A DNA stretch of 64,000 nt from Pseudomonas fluorescens. GTDB taxonomy: Bacteria; Pseudomonadota; Gammaproteobacteria; Pseudomonadales; Pseudomonadaceae. Below, piece by piece: positions 7,476 through 14,720 of this stretch. Location of the stretch: the NCBI RefSeq assembly GCF_902497625.1, contig NZ_CABVGX010000005.1, positions 1-64,000 on the forward strand, given 5' to 3'. Both the position numbers and the translations under genes were made by a program. The notes under the pieces are model-generated. The model worked only from the letters and a program-made list of their open reading frames with translations. It was not told the origin of the DNA and did no database searches. Position 1 is the stretch's first letter. Each line of letters begins with the position of its first letter.

Positions 7476-8978
7476 ATGTCTCTCGCGCTCGAACGTCTAG
7501 TCGCTGGCACGCCGATTCCTTTCGCCGGTAACCGTGTCACGGTGGTTAGCCCCGAACTGGCCGCGCGTTTTCAGCCTGGGGACCATTTGCTGGTGGAGCA
7601 GGTCAGCGGTGAATTGCTGCTGATCCCGGTGGCGGACCAGCAAGCGGCGACACTCGCGATCGCGCGAGCCGAATCCGCGTTTCGCGCGATGTCAGCCGTT
7701 TCCGATGACGCCATCAGCGAATTCTTTGAACATTTTGCCCAGCGTCTGGAAGATCCGCAGTGCTGGGCGTTGATCGCGAGCGCCAACCGCGCCGATATCG
7801 AGAGAGCGAAGACGCGTGGGCGATCGACCACACGGCTGCTCGCCGATGAGCGCATGCGCAGTGACATGATTGCCGGCCTGCGGTCCTGGCGTGACGCGTC
7901 GGCATCCCGTGGCAAAGTGATCAGCAGCGTCGAGCATGACGGCTGGACCGTCGAGCAAGTGGTCGCGCCGTTGGGCATCGTCGCTTTTGTGTTTGAAGGT
8001 CGGCCAAATGTTTTCGCCGACGCTGCCGGTGTGTTGCGCACCGGCAACACCGCGGTGCTGCGCATCGGCAGTGATGCGTTGGGGACGGCGCAAGCGATCG
8101 TCACACACGCCTTGAATCCGGCACTGGAGGCCGCCGGATTACCGGCTGGCGCGGTGTCGCTGGTGGAAAGCGTCAATCATGCTGCCGGTTGGGCGATGTT
8201 TGCCGATCGGCGTCTTTCACTGGCGGTGGCTCGCGGTTCGGGGCGCGCGGTCAGTCAGCTGGGCAGCATCGCGCAACAGGCCGGTACGGCCGTGAGCCTG
8301 CACGGTACTGGCGGCGCGTGGCTGGTAGCCGAACACGATGCCGATGCCGGGCGCTTCGCCGCCGTGGTGCGCAACTCGCTGGACCGTAAAGTCTGCAACA
8401 CCCTCAACGTCTGTCTGATTCACCGAGACCGCGCCGCCGACCTGGTGCCGTTGTTCCTCGACGCGCTGAAACAGGCCGGCCTCGCACGAGGGCAGGGGTG
8501 CAAGTTGCACATCGTCGCAGGCAGCGAAACGTACTTGCCGAGTGATTGGCAAACCGCCAGCGTTGAGGTCTGTCGCCCCGAGGGCTACCGGACTGAGCCT
8601 CTGGCCGAGCCGTTGGCGCAAGAGCAGCTCGGTAAAGAGTGGGAGTGGGAGGAGACGCCGGAAGTCAGCCTGAACATTATCGACGACCTCGACAGCGGCA
8701 TTGCTTTGTTCAACCACTACAGTCCGCAGTTCACCGTGTCGCTGATCAGCGAAAATGCGGCGACTCAGGAACGATTCTATAACGCAGTCAACGCTCCGTT
8801 CGTTGGCGATGGCATCACCCGCTGGGTCGACGGCCAGTACGCTCTGAACAAGCCGGAACTGGGTCTTTCCAATTGGGAGAGCGGACGGCTGTTCGCCCGC
8901 AGCGCGATTCTCTCGGGTGACGGCGTGTTCACCATTCGGAGCAGAATGCGGCAGACCGATCTGTCGGTGAAACGCTAA
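7476..8978 (+). CDS. ProA-like aldehyde dehydrogenase (glutamate-5-semialdehyde dehydrogenase family, long form)
   Basis: 500 residues against about 420 for ProA. Residues about 75-490 match the ProA-like ALDH fold: GRPNVFADAAGVLRTGN, a glycine motif in the NAD(P) region, and the catalytic cysteine in DRKVCNTLNVC (about residue 309). The first about 70 residues are an extra domain (FAGNRVTVVSPELAARFQPGDHLLVEQVSGELLLIP) that reads like a small beta-barrel. No proB or other proline gene is adjacent, so this is probably a paralogue rather than the housekeeping ProA; the true substrate is uncertain. The start ATG at 7476 is used because the domain begins directly after it. Monocistronic. Confidence 0.75.
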   Translation: MSLALERLVAGTPIPFAGNRVTVVSPELAARFQPGDHLLVEQVSGELLLIPVADQQAATLAIARAESAFRAMSAVSDDAISEFFEHFAQRLEDPQCWALIASANRADIERAKTRGRSTTRLLADERMRSDMIAGLRSWRDASASRGKVISSVEHDGWTVEQVVAPLGIVAFVFEGRPNVFADAAGVLRTGNTAVLRIGSDALGTAQAIVTHALNPALEAAGLPAGAVSLVESVNHAAGWAMFADRRLSLAVARGSGRAVSQLGSIAQQAGTAVSLHGTGGAWLVAEHDADAGRFAAVVRNSLDRKVCNTLNVCLIHRDRAADLVPLFLDALKQAGLARGQGCKLHIVAGSETYLPSDWQTASVEVCRPEGYRTEPLAEPLAQEQLGKEWEWEETPEVSLNIIDDLDSGIALFNHYSPQFTVSLISENAATQERFYNAVNAPFVGDGITRWVDGQYALNKPELGLSNWESGRLFARSAILSGDGVFTIRSRMRQTDLSVKR

Positions 8979-9023
8979 CATTCCCCAGACGACCACCAGT
9001 CAAGACGCGGTTTTACTACCGCG

Positions 9024-9326
9024 TCAGTCCTCTACGGACTCGCACACTCCGTTGGATGCTTTGCCCTTGGACGAGACTGCGACCGAATCGTCTTCGGCGA
9101 TCACGATTGCAAGCGTCACATCCGTCCCCTTGGACTCAAAACGACGGTCATTGATGGCTTTGGTTTCGGCTTCCTGGGTACCGATCATTACAGCTCCATC
9201 CTGGTCCGCCTGCACCAACAGTTTTCCGGGGCACTCAACGATGAATGACGGCACTCCTGGGACACTGTTGGCCTGAGCGGCATTCGCAGTCATCAACAAC
9301 GCCATGATTGTCAAAACGGACTTCAT
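9024..9326 (-). CDS. Small exported hypothetical protein
   Basis: 100 residues with a signal peptide (about 1-19, ending ANAAQA). The mature part contains two cysteines (VECPGK and GVCESV) that could form one disulfide, and a predicted all-beta pattern. GGAG lies upstream of the start codon at 9326. Function unknown; periplasmic location inferred. A 7-bp stem (9004-9010 with 9019-9025) overlaps its 3' end but lacks a T-run. Confidence 0.6.
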   Translation of the reverse strand: MKSVLTIMALLMTANAAQANSVPGVPSFIVECPGKLLVQADQDGAVMIGTQEAETKAINDRRFESKGTDVTLAIVIAEDDSVAVSSKGKASNGVCESVED

Positions 9327-9395
9327 CTCTCATCTCCATGGGCTCACTGCTGGATACCGTTAACAATAGCTGCATTTTTTGTGCAGACGGCAAAC

Positions 9396-9432
9396 AAAAG
9401 GCCCCGCTCGATGACTCGGGCGGGGCCTTTTC
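9396..9432. terminator. Bidirectional rho-independent terminator
   Basis: AAAAGGCCCCGC-N11-GCGGGGCCTTTT is a perfect 12-bp arm hairpin. It lies immediately 3' of the minus-strand gene ending at 9447 and upstream of the exported-protein gene starting at 9326, insulating the two. Confidence 0.9.
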
Positions 9433-9446
9433 AGTTATCAGGCGTA

Positions 9447-9779
9447 TCAGTAGAACCGGTCGATCACCCGCGCTTCATTCTGGTTCTGCATCGAGGCCCA
9501 GGCCTGTTTAAGCGTTTGCAGCACATTACCGATGAAGTCCTTGTCAGCGGCGGCTTTCTTGCCGACATAACCTTGGCCGCGACGGTACATCTTCAGTCGG
9601 GCCAGCAGGTTCTGGTTGTTCCGGTCGAACTCGGCTTCATGGGTGTGCGGCGACAGGCAGTCGATGTGCACCTGACCCGATTTGCTGATCCACAGAATGT
9701 GGCTGTCGTGGCTGTCTTTTTGCGCAGCGAACAGACGAGCCAGTTCATCGATAGTCGGTTGATTATTCAGATTCATCAT
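9447..9779 (-). CDS. Conserved cytoplasmic hypothetical protein
   Basis: 110 residues, hydrophilic, no signal peptide or membrane segment. A strand-rich middle (HILWISKSGQVHIDCLSPHTHEAEFD) precedes a helical end (GNVLQTLKQAWASM). AAGGGG lies five to eight bases upstream of two adjacent ATG codons, so the start could be 9779 or 9776. It is followed directly by the strong terminator at 9396-9432, suggesting a highly expressed, monocistronic gene. No family function is recognised. Confidence 0.6.
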   Translation of the reverse strand: MMNLNNQPTIDELARLFAAQKDSHDSHILWISKSGQVHIDCLSPHTHEAEFDRNNQNLLARLKMYRRGQGYVGKKAAADKDFIGNVLQTLKQAWASMQNQNEARVIDRFY

Positions 9780-10308
9780 GTAAACCCCTTGACCATTTGG
9801 TGATCTTTCAAAGTTGATTCGCTAATACAGGTAGCCCATCGGTTAGTTGATCCCTGGCACCGAAACCAGGACGTCAGCGCTCGACCGTCGAAATGACGGG
9901 GGCACGCATCTGTTGCATGTAGTCGTGTTGAATAACTGCTACGCAATAGCGTCACAACGAGGAGAAGCGGCGAAAACCTTTTGGCCACTGCCGACGCTTT
10001 GAGGGTCGGTCACAAGCTTCATGAGGATTGATCGCCAGCGCTTCTCGTCCTTGTACTGGACGTTCAGGCCAGGTCAGCTTCTTCAATCTGCCTTGTGGGC
10101 AGCGTGTATCCGGAATAACAGCTCGGCGGTCAGACGAGCTTGCTCAAACATGTTGCCTGTCTCCCGATCGGGGTGACGTCTGCATCATGCAAGGGCAAAT
10201 CGGAGGCGTCAACGGTTTTGTAGTGATTATTTTCAGACACTACATATTGTCCGACAAAGACATTTTGGAATTAAAATCGCCTGATGTTTGCGGAACGTTT
10301 TTGCGCGA
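9780..10308. other. 529-bp intergenic region with two operator-like palindromes
   Basis: No convincing gene. Two inverted repeats lie at 10219-10244 (TGTAGTG-N12-CACTACA) and 10248-10258 (TTGTC-C-GACAA). A 22-codon minus-strand reading frame (10083-10151) has a GGGAG sequence eight bases before its ATG, but is too short to call. The remainder is without recognisable structure. Confidence 0.5.
10219..10258. promoter_or_regulatory. Two adjacent operator-like palindromes
   Basis: TGTAGTG and CACTACA are perfect 7-bp arms separated by 12 bases. Three bases further on is the 11-bp palindrome TTGTCCGACAA. The surroundings are AT-rich. The regulated gene is not evident; the candidates are a short minus-strand frame or something lost. 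Confidence 0.45.
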
Positions 10309-12249
10309 TCAGGCTTTCCTGGCGGGCTTTGCGCTGCGTTTGGCAGAGGTTGCAGGCTTGCGCTTGGCGGGTTTGCGTTTGTTTTTCCAGGGTGTCGCAC
10401 CCCGTCCGGCCGGGCCGCTGATGGTAAGACTCAGGCCGGCACATCGCGCGACCTGCTTGCTCATCCACGCGGCTTGCTTGGTGACGAATTCTTCCAGGCT
10501 CATCTCGCCGCTTTGCACCATGTCCAGGGCCTGTTCCCAGATGGCTGTAGTGCCCGGGTCAGCGATGGCGCGTGGTACCGCGTCGATCAGGCTGAAAGCG
10601 GCCGGCGTCGCCGCCAGTGCCTTGCCGTTCTTGATCAGATAACCGCGGTCGAGCAGGCCTTGAATGATCGACGCGCGGGTCGCCTCGGTGCCGATGCCGG
10701 TGGTGTCCTTGAGTTTTTGCTTGAGCAGCGGATCCTCCACCAGTTTGGCGACGTTTTTCATCGCCTTGATCAGGTCGCCTTCGGTGAACGGCTTGGGTGG
10801 CTGGGTCCAGAGATCCTTCAGCTTGACATCGGCCACTGCGCAGTCACCGCCCTCGGCCAATGCGGGCAGCGTTTGCGCTGGCGGGGCTTCGCGGCCTTTG
10901 GCCGGCGCCAGTGCTTCGGGCAAGGCACGCTTCCAGCCCGCTTCGACAATCTGCTTGCCAACGGCGCGCAAGGTTTCCCCGGCACAGTCAAAGTCGGCCT
11001 GAGTGCGATCGTATTCGTGATGGGGCAGAAACTGCGCCAGGTAGCGAGCGCGGATCAGGGTATAGACCGCACGCTGTTTGCCCACCAGACGCTCGAGATT
11101 TTTCGCCGCAGCCGTTGGAATGATCCCGTGGTGAGCGCTGACCTTGGCGTCGTTCCAGGCGCGCGAACGGCGTTGCGGTTGCAGAAGATCCTGCAAGGCA
11201 CTCAGTGTGGGATCGGCCTGCCTTAGCGCCGCGAGGATGCTTGATGCTTCAGCGTGCTGACTGACAGGCAGATAACCGCAGTCGCTGCGCGGGTAGGTGA
11301 TGACTTTATGGGTTTCGTAAAGCGCCTGGGCGATGTCTAGGGTTTCCTGAGCACCGAGCCCGAGTTTCTTGGAACACACTTCCTGCAACGTGCCCAGATC
11401 GAACGGCAGTGGTGCGACTTCACGCATGCGCTCGGTGCGGAGTTTGATCACCCGGGCCGTCGTCGCGCCGAGCATCGCCGCGGCTGCCTGTTGCGCCCGC
11501 GGCTGATTCAGGCAGCGATCCTGATCGTCGCACGCGTCAGAGGGCGCGCGCCACTGCGCGGTAAATGCCGTGCCCTCGTGCAGCAGTTGCACGTCAATGG
11601 CCCAGTAAGCGACCGGCACGAAATCGGCAATGCTGCGATCACGATCCACGACCAGACGCAGGGTCGGCGTTTGCACCCGGCCCACCGGCAAAACGCCCTG
11701 ATAACCGGACTGTCTTCCGAGCAAAGTGAACAACCGGCTCATGTTCATGCCGATCAGCCAATCCGCCCGTGAACGCCCGAGTGCCGAGTGATACAGGCTG
11801 AAGGTCTCGGCGCCGGGCTTCAGCGAAGCCAGGGCCTTGCGGATCGACGCGTCATCGAGCGCCGATAACCACAAGCGCTGTATTGGCCCGCGGTAGCGAC
11901 AATGCTCGACCAGTTCCCGGGCGATCATCTCGCCCTCACGGTCGGCATCGGTGGCGATCACCAGGTCATCGGCTTCACCGAGCAGACGCTTGACCGCTTT
12001 GTATTGGCTGGCGGTGCGCGGTTTGACGGTCATCTTCCACTTGTCCGGAATGATCGGCAGATCCGCCAGTACCCAGCGCTTGTACCGGGCGTCATAGGCA
12101 TCCGGCGGGGCGGTTTCCAGTAAATGGCCGATGCACCAGGTGACCGTGACGTCTGTGCCCAGCCAGCAGCCGTCGCCGCGCCGTCTGGCGCCAAGCACCG
12201 CCGCAATGTCTTTGGCCTGGGAAGGTTTTTCACAGAGGTACAGCCGCAT
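10309..12249 (-). CDS. topB: DNA topoisomerase III
   Basis: 646 residues (E. coli TopB has 653). Type IA topoisomerase that decatenates DNA and resolves recombination intermediates, normally with RecQ. The Toprim domain is N-terminal (MRLYLCEKPSQAKDIAAVLG; acidic motif ATDADREGEMIARELVEH). The active-site tyrosine is in THKVITYPRSDCGYL (about residue 328). GTEATRASIIQGLLDRGYL marks the C-terminal core. It ends with a Lys/Arg-rich tail rather than zinc fingers, as in other TopB proteins, likely aiding DNA binding. A slightly earlier ATG (12258) is possible; neither start has a clear ribosome-binding site, but family alignments begin at the one chosen. Monocistronic. Confidence 0.93.
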   Translation of the reverse strand: MRLYLCEKPSQAKDIAAVLGARRRGDGCWLGTDVTVTWCIGHLLETAPPDAYDARYKRWVLADLPIIPDKWKMTVKPRTASQYKAVKRLLGEADDLVIATDADREGEMIARELVEHCRYRGPIQRLWLSALDDASIRKALASLKPGAETFSLYHSALGRSRADWLIGMNMSRLFTLLGRQSGYQGVLPVGRVQTPTLRLVVDRDRSIADFVPVAYWAIDVQLLHEGTAFTAQWRAPSDACDDQDRCLNQPRAQQAAAAMLGATTARVIKLRTERMREVAPLPFDLGTLQEVCSKKLGLGAQETLDIAQALYETHKVITYPRSDCGYLPVSQHAEASSILAALRQADPTLSALQDLLQPQRRSRAWNDAKVSAHHGIIPTAAAKNLERLVGKQRAVYTLIRARYLAQFLPHHEYDRTQADFDCAGETLRAVGKQIVEAGWKRALPEALAPAKGREAPPAQTLPALAEGGDCAVADVKLKDLWTQPPKPFTEGDLIKAMKNVAKLVEDPLLKQKLKDTTGIGTEATRASIIQGLLDRGYLIKNGKALAATPAAFSLIDAVPRAIADPGTTAIWEQALDMVQSGEMSLEEFVTKQAAWMSKQVARCAGLSLTISGPAGRGATPWKNKRKPAKRKPATSAKRSAKPARKA

Positions 12250-12454
12250 AACCACCATCGTTCATCAAGTGCCGAGAACCACAGGATGGCGGCTGAGAAG
12301 CGATCGGGCAATCTTTATCTGTATGGATGTACAGCAAAGCTGTTGCGCCGGTTTGCTGCAGACGAACTGCACTCCGTTGGGCTGGCAGGCGCTTTTGACT
12401 GAAAATTTGCGTTATACCTGATCAACCGTGGTCTCATTTGTTGCAGCCGCTGCA

Positions 12455-12502
12455 TGGCCCATCGCGGGCAAAGCGGATTTCGCATTTTGCCCGCTCCCAC
12501 AG
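12455..12502. repeat. Degenerate REP palindrome
   Basis: CCCATCGCGGGCAAAGC followed by TTTGCCCGCTCCCACAG resembles the REP class with the GGGAGCGGG end. It lies in the gap between topB and the DUF427 gene; the rest of that gap (12250-12454) shows nothing beyond likely divergent promoters. Confidence 0.55.
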
Positions 12503-12531
12503 GTTTGTCGTCGTAACGAGGAATGCAAGTC

Positions 12532-12900
12532 ATGAAAAGCACCGGTCCCAGTCCTGTCATTACTATCGCCGAGCAGCCAGGTTGTCTGTTGGTAAAATTC
12601 CACGGTATTCAAGTTGCCGCGTCCACCCGCGCGCTGGTGCTGTTGGAGGCTAACTACCCGCCGGTGTATTACGTGCCGCGTGAGGACATTGCCGAAGAGT
12701 ATTTTGCCCGTACCGACCACACCAGCTACTGCCCTTACAAAGGCGACGCGAGCTATTACAGCCTGCAGATTCCCGGGCACGAGGGCGCCAATGCAGTGTG
12801 GACGTATGAGGATCCCAAAGTGTCGGTGGCGCAGATCAAGGATTATGTGGCGTTCTATCCCGATCAGGTGACATTCGAGATTCTCAAAGACGTTGAGTGA
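12532..12900 (+). CDS. DUF427 domain protein
   Basis: 122 residues forming a single DUF427 domain, with the family hallmarks PPVYYVPREDI, DHTSYCPYKGDASYYSL and a C-terminal VAFYPDQVTF. The cysteine in the SYCPYKG motif is conserved in the family. Biochemical role unknown. Two ATG codons are available (12523, 12532); the second has GAGG at a normal distance of nine bases, while the first has it too close. The gene stands alone between topB and the iron sigma-factor gene. Confidence 0.85.
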   Translation: MKSTGPSPVITIAEQPGCLLVKFHGIQVAASTRALVLLEANYPPVYYVPREDIAEEYFARTDHTSYCPYKGDASYYSLQIPGHEGANAVWTYEDPKVSVAQIKDYVAFYPDQVTFEILKDVE

Positions 12901-13011
12901 CTTGTCCCGTTCTGCGCACTGGCAGTGGGCAGCTCGCGCAGCTGTGTAGTTCGCCAATGTGCTGGGGCATTTTGCTGTCAGCGGCTCTTGCCAATCGTTG
13001 GTGGCTGGCTC

Positions 13012-13030
13012 GATAATGCGAGTCATTATC
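13012..13030. promoter_or_regulatory. Fur box upstream of the FecI-type sigma gene
   Basis: GATAATGCGAGTCATTATC agrees with the 19-bp Fur consensus GATAATGATAATCATTATC at 16 positions and has perfect 6-bp arms. It ends 22 bp before the sigma-factor ATG, which is consistent with iron-repressed expression. Confidence 0.85.
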
Positions 13031-13052
13031 AGTCGCGAACCATTCCATCGTC

Positions 13053-13574
13053 ATGTCCGCCAACGATTTGTCTCTGCGCAGCGCCGTCAACGATCTGTAT
13101 TGCGAACATCACGGTTGGCTCAATGGCTGGTTACGCAAGCGTGTGGGCAATGCTTTCGATGCCGCCGACCTTGCCCAGGACACCTTTGTTCGAGTGATCA
13201 AGGCGCGCAATGCGCATGACATTCGCGAGCCGCGACCCTACCTGTCGATGATTGCTAAAGGGCTGCTGATCGACCTGTTCCGTCGCCGTTCGCTTGAGGA
13301 GTCTTACCTGGAAGCGCTGGCGGCCATGCCCGAATGGCAACAGACCTCGCTGGAAGAACAGGCGATCCTGCTGCAGGCCCTGATGGAAATTGATCGTTTG
13401 CTGCAAGGCTTGGGGCCCAAAATCAAGCAGACGTTCATCCTGTCTCAATTCGAAGGGCTGACTTACCCGCAGATTTCCGAATGTCTGAACATCAGTGTGC
13501 GTACGGTTAACAATTATATGGCCAAGGCGATGGAGCATTGCTGTCTGATGCAGATTCGTCTGGAGCTGCCATGA
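13053..13574 (+). CDS. fecI: FecI-like ECF sigma factor
   Basis: 173 residues, group IV (iron-starvation) sigma factor. Region 2 is about residues 13-80 (WLRKRVGNAFDAADLAQDTFVRVIKA) and region 4 about 110-165 (IKQTFILSQFEGLTYPQISECLNISVRTVNNYMAKAMEHC). It directs RNA polymerase to the downstream TonB receptor promoter when the receptor signals through FecR. A Fur box lies just upstream, so the gene should be induced by iron limitation. Its last codons overlap the FecR start by ATGA (13571-13574), coupling translation. No clear ribosome-binding site precedes its ATG. Confidence 0.92.
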   Translation: MSANDLSLRSAVNDLYCEHHGWLNGWLRKRVGNAFDAADLAQDTFVRVIKARNAHDIREPRPYLSMIAKGLLIDLFRRRSLEESYLEALAAMPEWQQTSLEEQAILLQALMEIDRLLQGLGPKIKQTFILSQFEGLTYPQISECLNISVRTVNNYMAKAMEHCCLMQIRLELP

Positions 13575-14515
13575 GCCTGTCATCCGCGGAACTGCGGGCC
13601 ATCAGTGCCGCCGCCCGTTGGTGTGCGTGTTTTCGATCGGGCGTTGCTACCGATGCCGAACGTGCGCAATGGAATGAATGGCTGATGGCCGACCCTGTGC
13701 ATCAGCAAGCCTGGCAGCGCATGACGGCCATCGGCGACCAGATGGGCAGCGTTCCGGGCGCATTGGCATCACCCGTCCTGCGGGGCGCAGATCGATCACG
13801 TCGACAGGTCTTGCGCGGTTTTGCGGTGCTGGCGTCGGCCGGTTCGTTGGGCTGGTTGGGATGGCGCAGTGAGTCACGCCAGAATCTGTCTGCGGATTTG
13901 CGTACCGCTGTCGGCGAGCGCCGTGAATGGCACTTGGCGGATGGCAGTTCATTGCTGCTGAACACGGACACCTCGGTGAACCTGCGTTTCGATGGTCGGC
14001 AACGGTTGTTGCACCTGTTGCGCGGCGAGGTCCTGGTCACGACGGCCGCCGATCCTGCGCAGCGGCCATTCACCGTCAGCACCCGCCACGGCGAGGTCCT
14101 GGCGCTGGGCACGCGGTTTATCGTGCGCTCCCGGGACGAGGGGGGCGAGGTGGCCGTGCTGGAAAAAGCGGTTGAAGTCAGCGCCGCTGGCGGCGGTCCG
14201 AAGGTGCGTGTCGAGGCGGGGCAGTCGATCAATTTCACTGCCGCTGCACTGGGCACTGTCCGCTACAACGATAAGTCTACGGGCGCATGGCAGCAAGGCA
14301 GCATCATCGCCATCAATCGGCCCTTGGTCGGGCTGCTTGCCGAGCTATCGCGTTACCGTACGGGCGTGCTCCGTTGCGATCCGCGTGTCGCTCAATTGAA
14401 AGTGTCCGGCGCCTTTCCAATTGATGATACCGACCGTGCGCTCGCCGCGCTGGAAAGCGGGTTCTCGCTGCGTGTCACTCGATTGAGCCGTTATTGGGTT
14501 AATGTTTCGGCTTGA
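13571..14515 (+). CDS. fecR: FecR-family anti-sigma/sigma regulator
   Basis: 314 residues. The cytoplasmic N-terminus has the DUF4880 anti-sigma segment (about 6-50, WNEWLMADPVHQQAWQRM). A single hydrophobic segment at about 85-104 crosses the inner membrane, with nearby arginines resembling a Tat-like or positive-inside signal (RSRRQVLRGF). The FecR domain (about 112-205) and a C-terminal secretin/STN-interacting region (about 240-314) are periplasmic. It relays ligand occupancy of the cognate receptor to the sigma factor. The ATG at 13571 overlaps the sigma gene stop; the open frame further upstream is not used. Confidence 0.9.
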   Translation: MSLSSAELRAISAAARWCACFRSGVATDAERAQWNEWLMADPVHQQAWQRMTAIGDQMGSVPGALASPVLRGADRSRRQVLRGFAVLASAGSLGWLGWRSESRQNLSADLRTAVGERREWHLADGSSLLLNTDTSVNLRFDGRQRLLHLLRGEVLVTTAADPAQRPFTVSTRHGEVLALGTRFIVRSRDEGGEVAVLEKAVEVSAAGGGPKVRVEAGQSINFTAAALGTVRYNDKSTGAWQQGSIIAINRPLVGLLAELSRYRTGVLRCDPRVAQLKVSGAFPIDDTDRALAALESGFSLRVTRLSRYWVNVSA

Positions 14516-14534
14516 AGATGTCCGTTAACTTTGC

Positions 14535-14600
14535 GCGTAGCTGCGCAGGGCGGTCCTGCGGACACGCGACGCAGCCTCGTGCCTCGGTAGTTGCTACAGG
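14535..14600. repeat. Degenerate REP in the fecR-receptor gap
   Basis: CGTAGCTGCGCAGGGCGGTCC and GCAGCCTCGTGCCTCGGTAGTTGCTACAG resemble two worn REP halves. They may block read-through from fecR so that receptor transcription depends on its own promoter. Confidence 0.5.
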
Positions 14601-14720
14601 GCGGCGGCAGTGTGGGCCGGATTGGGGAAAAATAGTTTTTCAATCATTTGCACTTTTGAGACACATCGTTCGGCTCATCCCTCAGTGAGTATTTATTGAT
14701 AGCTTTGGGGGAGGTTAAGC

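Noticed and set aside
12412..13026. 204-codon minus-strand frame
   Set aside because: Antisense to the DUF427 gene, which has clear family motifs and a ribosome-binding site.
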